A stretch of DNA of 29,412 bases from JBGOTP01 sp041476545 (lineage in GTDB: Bacteria > Acidobacteriota > Vicinamibacteria > Vicinamibacterales > CAVVIG01). The notes beneath the pieces were generated by a model. That model was not told the DNA's origin and ran no database searches. It saw only the letters and a list, made by a program, of their open reading frames with translations. Location of the stretch: positions 1 through 29,412 of the forward strand of contig JBGOTP010000013.1 in NCBI GenBank assembly GCA_041476545.1, written 5' to 3'. Both the position numbers and the translations under genes were made by a program. Positions 21,445 through 29,412 of this stretch are shown in pieces; position 1 is the stretch's first letter; every line of letters starts with the position of its first letter.

Positions 21445-22934
21445 CCTCGTCCGCCCGCCGCGCGCGTCTGTCGGCGCTGGCAACCCTGGTGGCCCTGGCG
21501 GCCCTGGGGACGTTGTCGTTGGCCGCGGCGATTGTCTGGCGGGTGACGCTCGCGCCCTCGCGCGGCAATCCGTCAAAGGTGCCGTCGCAGGGCGCGCCCG
21601 CCACGCTACGCGATCCAACCGGACCACTGTCGATGGCGGCGGTTGGCGACTCACTGGTCGTCAGACCGTGGCCCAATCCCGATGTCGATCGCCCGTTCGA
21701 CGAGGTGACGGCGATCCTGCGGCGTGCGAGTTTCGCCGTCACCAACCTTGAGGAGAACCTCCGCGACGCTTCGCCGGACAGTGTCAACGGCGTCAACCGC
21801 GCCAACCTGGTCAATGGTACTGACCGGGCGGCCCGCGGAACGCTATCGCCGCGCGCCGGCTGGCCCGTCGGTCCGGGCACGGTCGCCACCGACCTGCGGC
21901 GTGCGGGTTTCACCATCGTGACGCGCGCCAACAATCACGCGGCAGATGAAGGCGCGGAAGGACTGCAGACGACCGGCGACGTGCTGGACCGCGCGGGCCT
22001 TCATCACGCTGGCGCCGGTGCCGACGCGAATCGCGCGAGTGCGCCGATATTCCTGGGGACCGCGCCGAGGCGCATCGCCGTGATCGCGGTGACCACCTCG
22101 GCGTCCGATGAGGCACGCGCCACACCAACGCGCGGGGAGATTCGCGGTCGCCCGGGCGTGAGCACGCTGCGATATGCCGCCGAAGTCACGGCGGATCCGG
22201 CCACCTACGCGACGCTCGCCGCGATGCCGGGAGCCGATCGCGCGGGATCCGGGTCGGCGTCCGCCTTTCACCTCGCGGGCCGTCTCATCAAGAAGGGGTC
22301 CCGCACCTCGGTCGAGCTGGTCGCGGACAGCCGCGACGTCAGTGACATCCTCGAGGCAGTTGCGAGCGCACGGGCGCAGGCCGACATCGTGGTCGTCACG
22401 ATCCACAGTCACGAGCCGGGCAATCTGAGTCAGGCGCCGGCGCCCTTCGTGCGCGAGTTCGCGCGGCAGGCTATCGATCGCGGCGCGAGCGTTGTGGTCG
22501 GCTCCGGGCCTCGCCAGCTTCGCGGGATCGAGATTTACAGGGGCCGCGTCATCTTCTACAGTCTCGGAAACTTCGCGTTCGATGCGGCGTCGATTCCGCG
22601 CGGCGCCGCTGATGCCTACGACGCGAATACCAATCTGAACGAACTGGCGCTGGAGTCTCTGGGACAGATCGCCGCTTCGACACTGCCGGCCTACGACGAA
22701 GCCGCGTGGTGGGAAAGCATCATCGCGACAGTGACGTTCGAGCAGAACGCGGTGACACGGATCCACCTGCAGCCGATCGATCTCGGCACGGGTGTGCCGT
22801 TGCGGGATCGCGGGCGGCCCCGACTCGCGGCGGGGGATCGCGGATCTGAAATCCTTCGACGGCTGGCGGACATGTCGAAGGCCTACGGAACCGCGATTCG
22901 AATCGAGAACGGGGTCGGGGTGATCGAGCCCTGA
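21441..22934 (+). CDS. CapA-like (PGA_cap) calcineurin-type metallophosphatase-fold protein, copy 1
   Basis: This encodes 497 aa of the CapA/PgsA family, named for poly-gamma-glutamate capsule synthesis, with a calcineurin-like phosphoesterase fold. A signal anchor spans residues 7-32. Motifs in order are AAVGDSLVVRP, VTNLEENL, RANNHAADEGAEGLQTTGDV, VVTIHSHEP, then ASVVVGSGPRQLRGIEIY and VIFYSLGNFAFD. The ATG overlaps the previous stop by four bases (ATGA). A second homologue of the same layout lies convergent just downstream. No CapB or CapC synthetase genes are visible, so a polymer-synthesis role is not proven. It could act on a cell-envelope ester or peptide. Confidence 0.88.
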   Translation: MTSSARRARLSALATLVALAALGTLSLAAAIVWRVTLAPSRGNPSKVPSQGAPATLRDPTGPLSMAAVGDSLVVRPWPNPDVDRPFDEVTAILRRASFAVTNLEENLRDASPDSVNGVNRANLVNGTDRAARGTLSPRAGWPVGPGTVATDLRRAGFTIVTRANNHAADEGAEGLQTTGDVLDRAGLHHAGAGADANRASAPIFLGTAPRRIAVIAVTTSASDEARATPTRGEIRGRPGVSTLRYAAEVTADPATYATLAAMPGADRAGSGSASAFHLAGRLIKKGSRTSVELVADSRDVSDILEAVASARAQADIVVVTIHSHEPGNLSQAPAPFVREFARQAIDRGASVVVGSGPRQLRGIEIYRGRVIFYSLGNFAFDAASIPRGAADAYDANTNLNELALESLGQIAASTLPAYDEAAWWESIIATVTFEQNAVTRIHLQPIDLGTGVPLRDRGRPRLAAGDRGSEILRRLADMSKAYGTAIRIENGVGVIEP

Positions 22935-22942
22935 CTGCAATC

Positions 22943-22979
22943 GGGTAATCGGGTGATCGACCCCATTACCCAGTTACCC
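22943..22979. terminator. Inverted repeat between the two convergent CapA-like genes
   Basis: GGGTAATCGGGT (22943-22954) pairs with ACCCAGTTACCC (22968-22979) at 10 of 12 positions across a 13-base loop. Flanking bases repeat the same GGGT/ACCC theme out to about 22990. Lying between two stop codons it is probably a bidirectional terminator; it may also be a repeat element. It lacks a clear T-run. Confidence 0.5.
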
Positions 22980-23016
22980 AATCACCCAATTGTCTTCGCG
23001 ATCCTCTATCCCCCGG

Positions 23017-24522
23017 CTATTGCTGACCGCTCGAGGGTCTGGCCGCGATCCGGATGACGCCGACGTTGCCTTCAATCGCCATCCTGGTGCCGAACGGCTC
23101 CGAGAGTTTCTGCAGCCGCTGCAGGATGCGCTGCGCCATCTCCGGCGGCGCCGGCATCGGGAGCCCTCGCCGTGACAGCGGACCGTCCTGCCTGCCCCAG
23201 ACCGGATAGACGCGGACTTCCTGCAGTTGCCCCTTGTCGAACCGGCTCAGGGCGACGGCGCTCTCGTAGTTGATCGGCTCCACGACACCACGCCCTTCGA
23301 GGCCGCGCACGACGTTCTCGGCTTGCGTGAGGTCGCCGTTCGCGCTGAGGTTGCAGTCGCAACTCCAGTCCCACTCCCGGAAGAACTCGCCAAGGTCGTA
23401 GAAGATCGGTTTTCCCTTGTAGATTTCGATGCCTCGGAGAATGTGCGGGCCATGCCCGACAAACGCGTCCGCCCCGTTGTCAATGGATGCATGCGCCAGC
23501 GCGATCAGAAAGTCGGGCGGACGATCTTCAAAGAGAAACGGCTGCAGCAGCGTGTCTCCCTGGTGCGCGTGAATGCTCGCGATCATGAAATCCGAGTACT
23601 GCTTGCCGTTCTTGATGCTCTTCAACGTATCCTGCAGATCGCCCGGATTCATCGTGTAGGTGAGCGCGCCCGGCTTGGTTCCCACCTTGTACAGCGTGCC
23701 GAAAAGCTCCACCTGGCCTGCCGGATCGGCCGTCGGTGGGCGCACGGCGTTGGTTTCCTCCGTGCGATGCGCGTAGACCGAGTCCTTCACCTTCTTCAAC
23801 GCGGCAATCTCTTCCGCGCTCACCGTGATCGCCCGGGTCACGCCGAGCGAATTCAGGCCCGGCCGGCCACCGGTGATGCCGGCGTCGTAGGTGGCCGCCA
23901 GTCTCGACTGGCCACCGCTCGTTTCGCTGTACATGCCGACCAGTCCGACGCGTCCTTTTGGCGTTTCGACAAAACGCGGAGCGCGGGCTTCGTTCAGGTT
24001 TCGTCCGACCCCGGCATACACGAGCCCCGCCTGATCCATCAGCCGGACGGTCTCGAACAGTCCTTCCACGCCGGCATCAAGCAGGTGATTGCCGGCGCGA
24101 TTCATCAGCTTGAAGCCCATCGCCTTCAGATCGGCGGCCACCTCTTTGGTGCCGTTCATGCTCCCGCCCAAGGGACCCTGAAAATTGTTCTCATCACGAA
24201 TGAGCGATTCGAAGTTGCCGAATCCCACGTCCGCGTCGCGAATCAGCTTGAGACTGCTTTGCACGCCGGCGTCGCTCATCTGCGATGCCGGCCTCACGAT
24301 GATCACGTCGCCCACGCTCGCGAGCGTGAAGGGCTCCGTGATTTTCATCGCCATGTCCTGTGCCCAGTCTCTCGGCGGCGTCCGGGGAGTGCCCTGTGCG
24401 CCAGCCCCGCCGCGTCCCTGGCCGAGGACGCGCGGCACGCCCATGTACGCCACGCTCATGAGGACGACGGTGAGCGCCGCGAATTTCAAAGCGCGGCGAG
24501 TCAGGTGCTCTCGAAGTCTCAT
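23017..24522 (-). CDS. CapA-like (PGA_cap) protein, copy 2
   Basis: This encodes 501 aa, same family as copy 1. A signal peptide or anchor (residues 13-35, ending VLGQ) is followed by a Gly/Arg-rich linker. Motifs are LASVGDVIIVRPA, GFGNFESLI, NRAGNHLLDAGVEGLFETVR, SIHAHQGD, ADAFVGHGPHILRGIEIYKG and FYDLGEFF. It differs from copy 1 in having FREWDWSCDCNL after the last motif, a small Cys pair, and a longer C-terminus with a VYPVWGR segment. The ribosome site GGAGGA lies five bases before ATG 24522, and the M28-type gene stops only nine bases upstream, so the two form an operon. The pair of homologues facing each other suggests duplication by inversion or separate recruitment to the same locus. 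Confidence 0.88.
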   Translation of the reverse strand: MRLREHLTRRALKFAALTVVLMSVAYMGVPRVLGQGRGGAGAQGTPRTPPRDWAQDMAMKITEPFTLASVGDVIIVRPASQMSDAGVQSSLKLIRDADVGFGNFESLIRDENNFQGPLGGSMNGTKEVAADLKAMGFKLMNRAGNHLLDAGVEGLFETVRLMDQAGLVYAGVGRNLNEARAPRFVETPKGRVGLVGMYSETSGGQSRLAATYDAGITGGRPGLNSLGVTRAITVSAEEIAALKKVKDSVYAHRTEETNAVRPPTADPAGQVELFGTLYKVGTKPGALTYTMNPGDLQDTLKSIKNGKQYSDFMIASIHAHQGDTLLQPFLFEDRPPDFLIALAHASIDNGADAFVGHGPHILRGIEIYKGKPIFYDLGEFFREWDWSCDCNLSANGDLTQAENVVRGLEGRGVVEPINYESAVALSRFDKGQLQEVRVYPVWGRQDGPLSRRGLPMPAPPEMAQRILQRLQKLSEPFGTRMAIEGNVGVIRIAARPSSGQQ

Positions 24523-24531
24523 AGATCCTCC

Positions 24532-26226
24532 TCAGTTGGACGCGGGCTGCAGATCCTTGATCTCGACCTTGTTCACGTTGTCCATGATCTTCGCAAACGC
24601 GCGGGTTGTCGCAGCCAGGCCGGTCCACGGCACGGTCTCGTCCGTCTCGTGATCGCTGTGGTAGTAGGTGTCCACATCAATCACACCAAACGACGGGACG
24701 AGCCTCGAGATCCGGCTGATCTCCGCCATCGCCACGCCGTCGGTGCCGTCGTAGGTCGGCACACCGAACGAATTGAACGATTTGATGGCGATGTCGATGA
24801 GCGTCCGGCTGCCGTTGAAGCTCCAGTGCAAGGCGTTCATCGTATTGGACGGCCGGATATTTCCCGCGAAGAAATGCTGCGAGGTGAGCGCCGTGTGCTC
24901 GGCGTTGATGACGAGCGCGGTCTTGGTGAGCGCGGTGTCCTTGTTGTCGGCCATCCACGACACGCCGATCGCCGTTCCATGATGGCCGGTTGTGCCAATG
25001 AACTCGAGCGTCCGGCGCCGCTCGGCCTTCGGAATCTTCGCGTAGTACTCGGCGAGCCCGATCATCGTCGCCATCCCCGACGCGTTGTCGCCCGCGGCTT
25101 CGAAGTAGCCGTCACGATGCGCGATGACCATGATCTTCTCGTCGGTCGTGCCGGGCAGTGTGCCCCAGACGTTGGCCGATTTCAACCCGGCCACCATCTG
25201 CGTCTCGATGCGGATCTTCACCCGCGCAGGCTGACCCGCTGGCGCTTGTTCGATGAGTCCGCGGAGCGCTTCGCCGTCCTGATACCCCATGGTGAATCCC
25301 TGGAATGCTGGCCCAGTGGCCGCTGCCGCCGCAGTCGCGGCAGCCCCGCCATTAGCTGGTCCCGCGCCCGCGCCACGTCCACCCGGAGCCCCACGTCCAG
25401 CCGGAGCCGCGCCACCCGGAGCAGCTGCTGGTGCGGCCCCGCGTCCTCCGACCGAGAACTGGTGGCGGATGTTGCCCGGAAGCGCGATCACGACGAATGC
25501 CGCCGCCGCGCCCTTGCTCTGCGCGCGGGCAACCGCGCCATTTGTCGCGGCGGAATTGGACCAGACGCCAGGCATCGGGATCGAGTAGATCACGACGGCC
25601 TTGCCGCGGACGTCGCGTCCGATGAAGTCGGCCTCTGTGCCGAGCCCGGCGTAGACCACTTCGAGATCCAGGCCACCACCGGGCGTCGATGGCTGTCTCG
25701 ATCCCGGTTGCGCGGAGGTGAGGTCGATCGACTTACCACCCGCTTGTGCGGATATCTCCCACGACTGCGGCATCCACTGTGGCGGAAGATCGAACTCCTG
25801 AATCCGTACCTCGAGACCGGCCTTCCGGAACTTGTCCGCGACCCACTGCGCGTTCTCCGCGTCGGCCGACGTGCCTTCGATGCGGCCCCAGTACTGCGGA
25901 TGGCCCTGGTCGCGGTACCGGCGCGAGATGGCGGTGATCTCCTTGACGTAGCCATGGAGATGCTTGCCATCGATGGCGGTATACGCGCGATCGGCGGGCG
26001 CGACCGGCCAATCCAGGTACGCGTCTTCAAGCTTGTAGACGCTCTGCGCGGGAGCGCCACGCGCGCCGCGTGCCGGCCCGGCCGCCGGCGTTGTCTGGCC
26101 GCCAGCCGGCGCCGCGCCCCGTGCTCTTCCTGCAGCTGGCGCCTGCGGAGCCTGCGCCCGTCCGAACAGGCCAGCCAGGATGACGATGACGATAGCCACG
26201 CACAACCGGCTTGCATTTCCCCGCAT
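24532..26226 (-). CDS. Secreted M28-type peptidase homologue with altered active site
   Basis: This encodes 564 aa: signal peptide (1-24), Ala/Gly/Pro linker, a PA-like inserted domain (about 185-310) containing a Gly/Ala-rich stretch, and the M28 domain from about 350. Metal-site pieces are IMVIAHRDGYF (His370, Asp372), GDNASG (Asp380) and YYHSDHETDE (His523). The catalytic Glu-Glu pair expected in the phrase after EFIGTTG is replaced by His415-His416, and the later Asp region reads NAEHTAL (Glu443). It may be a non-peptidase relative, use a different metal arrangement, or be inactive. AAGGAGA stands eight bases before ATG 26226. It precedes the CapA-like gene by nine bases in one operon. 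The family call is firm, the activity is not. Confidence 0.85.
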   Translation of the reverse strand: MRGNASRLCVAIVIVILAGLFGRAQAPQAPAAGRARGAAPAGGQTTPAAGPARGARGAPAQSVYKLEDAYLDWPVAPADRAYTAIDGKHLHGYVKEITAISRRYRDQGHPQYWGRIEGTSADAENAQWVADKFRKAGLEVRIQEFDLPPQWMPQSWEISAQAGGKSIDLTSAQPGSRQPSTPGGGLDLEVVYAGLGTEADFIGRDVRGKAVVIYSIPMPGVWSNSAATNGAVARAQSKGAAAAFVVIALPGNIRHQFSVGGRGAAPAAAPGGAAPAGRGAPGGRGAGAGPANGGAAATAAAAATGPAFQGFTMGYQDGEALRGLIEQAPAGQPARVKIRIETQMVAGLKSANVWGTLPGTTDEKIMVIAHRDGYFEAAGDNASGMATMIGLAEYYAKIPKAERRRTLEFIGTTGHHGTAIGVSWMADNKDTALTKTALVINAEHTALTSQHFFAGNIRPSNTMNALHWSFNGSRTLIDIAIKSFNSFGVPTYDGTDGVAMAEISRISRLVPSFGVIDVDTYYHSDHETDETVPWTGLAATTRAFAKIMDNVNKVEIKDLQPASN

Positions 26227-26364
26227 CGCTGGTTCTCCTTATAGAGGGTTGAGGCGCATCCTAGCAGAGGCGCACGGGCGCTCGATTGCGATCTCCCTGG
26301 GTGTTTCGCCGTCCATCGCAATAACCTTGCGCGCTGAGGCAGTTATACCAGAGGATGTTGCAAT

Positions 26365-28296
26365 ATGAAGCCAATCCTTCCGTTCCTGCTGGCTGTGCTC
26401 GTGGTTTCGTTCCTGTCGGCGGCCCCCGGTCCGAAGGACGCGAGCCTGCTCGACGCCGTTCGCCGCGGCGACTCCGGCGCGATGAAGAGTCTCCTCGCGT
26501 CCAACGCCGATCCCAACGCGAAGGACGACACCGGCGCCACCGCGCTCATGAATGCCGCGCTGTACGCCTCAGAGCCGGATATGCGCCTGTTGATCGACGC
26601 CGGCGCGGACGTCAACACGGCGAACGCGTATGGATCCACCGCGTTGATGTGGGCAGCCGGTGACACGGCAAAAGCGCGGTTGCTCCTCGATCGTGGCGCG
26701 GCGCCGAATGCGAGAGCCGCGGACAGGACAACCGCGCTCCTCGTGGCGGCCCGTGAGAACAATCCCGACGCGATGCGACTGCTCATCGCGCACGGCACCG
26801 ACTTCAAGGCGCCGAGCGATATCGCCAATCTTCTCGGGGTCGCCTACACCATGGCGGGGCCCGATGTGCGGCGGGTGCTCGCGGAGAACGGCGTCGAGTT
26901 GAAAGCCCCGGTCCCGCCGGGGGCACCGCTCCTGGCGATGAACCAGAGCAACAGCGCGGTGGTCCGCACACTGCTCGATGCGGGAGCCGATCCCAAAGAA
27001 GTCGTGCCGATCCTGACGGTCACCGTGCCGACGCTGGCCCTGGCGGCGACGGCCGGCGAGATCGAGACGATGCGGCTGCTCGTCGCGAAGGGTGCCGATC
27101 CGCGCGCGGCCGGGTCGCGCGGCTGGACGCCGCTGATGATGGCCGCTGCCACGTCGCGTCCGGATCCCGCCGTCGTCGGATTCCTGCTTGAAAAAGGCGC
27201 CGATCTGCACGCGCGCGACGATGTCGGACGCACGGCGCTCGACTGGGCGCTTCTGGAAGGCGACACGGCTGTCGCTGAACAACTGAAAAAGGCCGGCGCC
27301 ACGGCGATGGCTCCGCCACCGGCGGCTCCGCGTCCGGTGTCGACGCCGCGCACGGCTGCCGCCGCGATTGAAAAGGCGGTCGCGCGCTTACAGCCGGCGG
27401 GTCCCGTGTTCTACGAGAAGAACAAGTGCATCTCGTGCCATAGCCAGAGCCTTCCGGCGATCGCCGTGAAACTGGCAAGTGCGCGAGGCGTTCCCGTCGA
27501 TCGTGCGCTCGCGGCTCATCCCTCGGAGGCGACTCTCGCGGTGTGGAAGGCCGCGCGCGAGCCGCTGCTTCTCGGCAACGGACCGATTGCCATCGGCGGC
27601 TTTGCCGCCCAGATTTCGTACGGGCTGGTGGCGATGTCCGAAGATGGCGTGGCGCCCAATGCCGTGACCGACGCGGTGGCGCGTGGTCTGGCGATGAACC
27701 AGAATCCTGACGGAAGCTTCAGCGTTGATGGACCCGGGGCCATGCGGCCGCCGCTCGGCGGAGCAAGTACCAATGTTCAACTGACGGCGCTCTCGATTCG
27801 CGCGCTGACCGCGTACGCCCCTCCCGGCCGGCAGGCGGACACAAAGGCCCGGATCGCGCGTGCTCTCGCGTATCTTCGAGCGGCAAAGCCGGGGGACACG
27901 CAGGACGAATCGTTCAAGCTGCTCGGACTGATCTGGTCCGGGGCGCCGGCGTCTGAACGGGCGATCCAGGCGAAACGCCTGCTGGCGTTGCAACGAACGG
28001 CCGGCGAGGGGGCCGGCGGCTGGGCCCAGTTGCCGACGCTGACGCCAGACGCGTACGCGACGGGGCAGGCGCTCTACGCGCTCCATCTGAACGGCACGTC
28101 TCCAACGAGTGGTGAATACCGCAAAGGCGCTGAATACCTTCTGCGCACGCAACTCGAGGACGGCACCTGGTTCGTACGTTCGCGAGGCTTCGCATTCCAG
28201 CCGTACAACGACACCGGTTTTCCGCACGGGAGGGATCAGTTCATCTCGTCAGCGGCGACATCGTGGGCGGCCATCGCCCTGGCGTACACGCTGTAA
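26365..28296 (+). CDS. Secreted ankyrin-repeat / CXXCH / cyclase-toroid fusion protein
   Basis: This encodes 643 aa. Signal peptide 1-20; about eight ankyrin repeats over residues 25-310, such as DMRLLIDAGADVNTANAYGS and TMRLLVAKGADPRAAGSRGW; a linker; then a haem-type motif CISCH (355-359) in a short cytochrome-c-like segment, KNKCISCHSQSLPAIAVKLA. The C-terminal third shows prenyltransferase/squalene-cyclase-like helical repeats: NQNPDGSF, LLALQRTAGEGAGGWAQLP and LRTQLEDGTWFVRSRGFAFQ. No DxDD cyclase motif is visible, so catalysis is doubtful. The protein is exported, where haem attachment would be possible. AGAGGATG lies about ten bases before ATG 26365. It is divergent from the M28-type gene and followed by a GC hairpin. 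Confidence 0.85.
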   Translation: MKPILPFLLAVLVVSFLSAAPGPKDASLLDAVRRGDSGAMKSLLASNADPNAKDDTGATALMNAALYASEPDMRLLIDAGADVNTANAYGSTALMWAAGDTAKARLLLDRGAAPNARAADRTTALLVAARENNPDAMRLLIAHGTDFKAPSDIANLLGVAYTMAGPDVRRVLAENGVELKAPVPPGAPLLAMNQSNSAVVRTLLDAGADPKEVVPILTVTVPTLALAATAGEIETMRLLVAKGADPRAAGSRGWTPLMMAAATSRPDPAVVGFLLEKGADLHARDDVGRTALDWALLEGDTAVAEQLKKAGATAMAPPPAAPRPVSTPRTAAAAIEKAVARLQPAGPVFYEKNKCISCHSQSLPAIAVKLASARGVPVDRALAAHPSEATLAVWKAAREPLLLGNGPIAIGGFAAQISYGLVAMSEDGVAPNAVTDAVARGLAMNQNPDGSFSVDGPGAMRPPLGGASTNVQLTALSIRALTAYAPPGRQADTKARIARALAYLRAAKPGDTQDESFKLLGLIWSGAPASERAIQAKRLLALQRTAGEGAGGWAQLPTLTPDAYATGQALYALHLNGTSPTSGEYRKGAEYLLRTQLEDGTWFVRSRGFAFQPYNDTGFPHGRDQFISSAATSWAAIALAYTL

Positions 28297-28307
28297 ATGA
28301 CCTGGCA

Positions 28308-28331
28308 GGGCGGACCCTATAAGGTCCGCCC
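28308..28331. terminator. 9-bp GC-rich hairpin after the ankyrin fusion gene
   Basis: GGGCGGACC (28308-28316) and GGTCCGCCC (28323-28331) with loop CTATAA, 11 bases after the stop. There is no T-run, so it may be a REP-type palindrome rather than a terminator. Confidence 0.5.
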
Positions 28332-28361
28332 CGCACGAGGTCCGCGGTTCTCTGACATGAG

Positions 28362-28389
28362 GTCTCGATGAATTCGCGCGTGTCGAGAC
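28362..28389. promoter_or_regulatory. Possible operator upstream of the FMN dehydrogenase gene
   Basis: GTCTCGA (28362-28368) and TCGAGAC (28383-28389) form a perfect 7-bp inverted repeat with a 14-base spacer, eight bases before ATG 28397. The position suits a repressor site or a hairpin over the ribosome-binding region. It shows no match to the LldR-type TGGT/ACCA operator. Confidence 0.3.
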
Positions 28390-28396
28390 TGTTGTC

Positions 28397-29412
28397 ATGA
28401 GTCCACGGCTTCATGCGCCGCACGTCGTGAATATCGCCGACTTGCGACGGATCGCCAGACGTCGCCTGCCGCGCGCGGTGTTCGACTATATCGACGGCGG
28501 CGCCGACGCGGAGATCACGCTTCGCGAGAACAGCCGCGCGTTCGATGCTGTGCTGCTGCGGCCTAAATGTGCGGTGGCCACGCCAGTCTGCGACCTGAGC
28601 ACGACTGTCCTCGGCACGACGCTGGCGCTGCCGTTCCTCCTCGCGCCGCTCGGGAGCAGCCGCCTGTTCTATCCCCGAGGGGAAGAGGCGGCCGCGCGTG
28701 CGGCCGGCGAAGCTGGCACGGCGTACATTCTGTCGACGCTGTCGGGCACGCGGCTCGAGGAGGTGCGCACGGCCTCGAGCGGACCGTGCTGGTATCAGCT
28801 GTATCTGGTCGGCGGCCGGGATGCCGCGCTCGGCGCGATCGCGCGCGCGAAATCACACGGATTTTCAGCGCTCGTCGTCACCATCGATACGCCCGTGGCC
28901 GGGCTCCGTGAGCGCGACGTGCGCAACGGAATCACGGAACTCCTCACGCGCAATCCGTGGACGATGCTGCCGTTCGTGTCGCAGTTTCTGGCGCGCCCGC
29001 GATGGCTGGCGGGGTGTCTCTCGGACGGCGGCTTGATGACGTTTCCGAATGTGAAGCGAGCCGATGGCGGGTCGATGCCGTACGCCGACGTGGGCCGCAT
29101 GCTCGAGCAGGCGGTGGTGTCCTGGCCGGATCTCCGCTGGATTCGCGACGCCTGGAAAGGTCCGATCGTGATCAAGGGCGTCCTCACCGGTGAGGACGCC
29201 CGGCGCTCCGCTGACGAGGGCGCCGACGCGATTGTCGTGTCGAATCACGGCGGGCGTCAGCTCGATGGCGTGTCCGCCTCACTGCGGGTGCTGCCGGAAG
29301 TGCTGACGGCCGTCGGCGGCCGGGTCGAGGTGTTGATGGACGGCGGCATTCGTCGCGGCAGCGACATTGCCAAGGCGATCGCGATCGGCGCGCGCGCCGT
29401 GCTCGTCGGCCG
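28397..29412 (+). CDS. FMN-dependent alpha-hydroxy acid dehydrogenase/oxidase (3' truncated by window edge)
   Basis: The frame runs off the right edge after 338 codons. The family oxidises L-2-hydroxy acids such as lactate or glycolate to 2-keto acids with FMN. Visible blocks: FDYIDGGADAEITLREN (29-45), LLAPLGSSRLFYPRGEEAAA (81-100), YQLYLVGGRD (133-142), DTPVAGLRERDVRNG, PIVIKGVL with Lys260, the active-site SNHGGRQLDG with His284 and Arg287, and DGGIRRGSDIAKA. Family members are usually 360-400 aa, so only the C-terminal end is missing. Subtype (lactate dehydrogenase, hydroxyacid oxidase or MftD-like) cannot be settled. No mycofactocin genes are visible. ATG 28397 has only a weak ribosome site. 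An inverted repeat lies just upstream. Confidence 0.88.
   Translation, partial: MSPRLHAPHVVNIADLRRIARRRLPRAVFDYIDGGADAEITLRENSRAFDAVLLRPKCAVATPVCDLSTTVLGTTLALPFLLAPLGSSRLFYPRGEEAAARAAGEAGTAYILSTLSGTRLEEVRTASSGPCWYQLYLVGGRDAALGAIARAKSHGFSALVVTIDTPVAGLRERDVRNGITELLTRNPWTMLPFVSQFLARPRWLAGCLSDGGLMTFPNVKRADGGSMPYADVGRMLEQAVVSWPDLRWIRDAWKGPIVIKGVLTGEDARRSADEGADAIVVSNHGGRQLDGVSASLRVLPEVLTAVGGRVEVLMDGGIRRGSDIAKAIAIGARAVLVG

Noticed and set aside
23227..26244. Plus-strand open frame of 1005 codons
   Set aside because: It lies antisense to the CapA-like and M28-type genes, has no domain or signal, and is Arg/His/Val-rich, typical of a GC-rich shadow frame.

Overview
The window looks like chromosomal DNA of a GC-rich acidobacterium, most likely of the Vicinamibacteria type. 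That placement is inferred from gene content: a VWFA-related secreted protein of the acidobacterial TIGR03436 kind, many exported hydrolases with Ala/Gly/Pro-rich linkers, and short palindromic intergenic repeats. No rRNA, tRNA, CRISPR array or transposase was found.

Layout. (1) 2-193 is the 3' end of a TPR-type gene. (2) 234-3156 is a minus-strand islet of visibly lower GC: a HipA-N-like small protein, then three tightly overlapping genes (two uncharacterised proteins and an MBL-fold hydrolase). It has the look of an acquired accessory or defence-like cassette and is the best candidate for an undescribed protein system here. (3) 3227-4731 carries a SYLF lipid-binding protein and a six-helix potassium channel, followed by a 33-bp repeat tract. 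(4) 4819-8101 (minus) holds a membrane-anchored MutS-like ATPase and a secreted alpha/beta hydrolase. (5) 8373-10864 (minus) is an ABC exporter pair joined by a GTGA overlap. (6) 11152-11581 is a scar: a fragment of a LURP-one-like gene lies head-on against an internally shortened HepT toxin gene. (7) 11752-13845 is glgX, with an 11-bp inverted repeat in its leader, convergent with a gamma-glutamyltransferase gene (13812-15662). (8) 15849-16205 holds back-to-back promoters and a roughly 297-nt structured RNA that ends in a textbook terminator just upstream of a VWFA-like gene and an M16 peptidase gene. This RNA is either a free ncRNA or an attenuator/riboswitch-like leader, and I could not assign it to a known family. 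(9) 20275-20610 (minus) is a DksA/TraR-type regulator. (10) 20848-22934 is an EF-hand exported protein translationally coupled to a CapA-like protein. It faces a second CapA-like protein preceded by an M28-type peptidase (23017-26226, minus). (11) 26365-28296 encodes an ankyrin/CXXCH/cyclase-toroid fusion. (12) 28397 to the end is a truncated FMN-dependent alpha-hydroxy acid dehydrogenase.

Apart from the islet and the scar, the genes form short two-gene operons. Most encode envelope or secreted functions: peptidases, gamma-glutamyl metabolism, CapA-type proteins and transport. GGT, the CapA pair and the peptidases would fit peptide or poly-gamma-glutamyl turnover outside the cytoplasm, but that link is inference. 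All calls come from reading the sequence; no database search was run.
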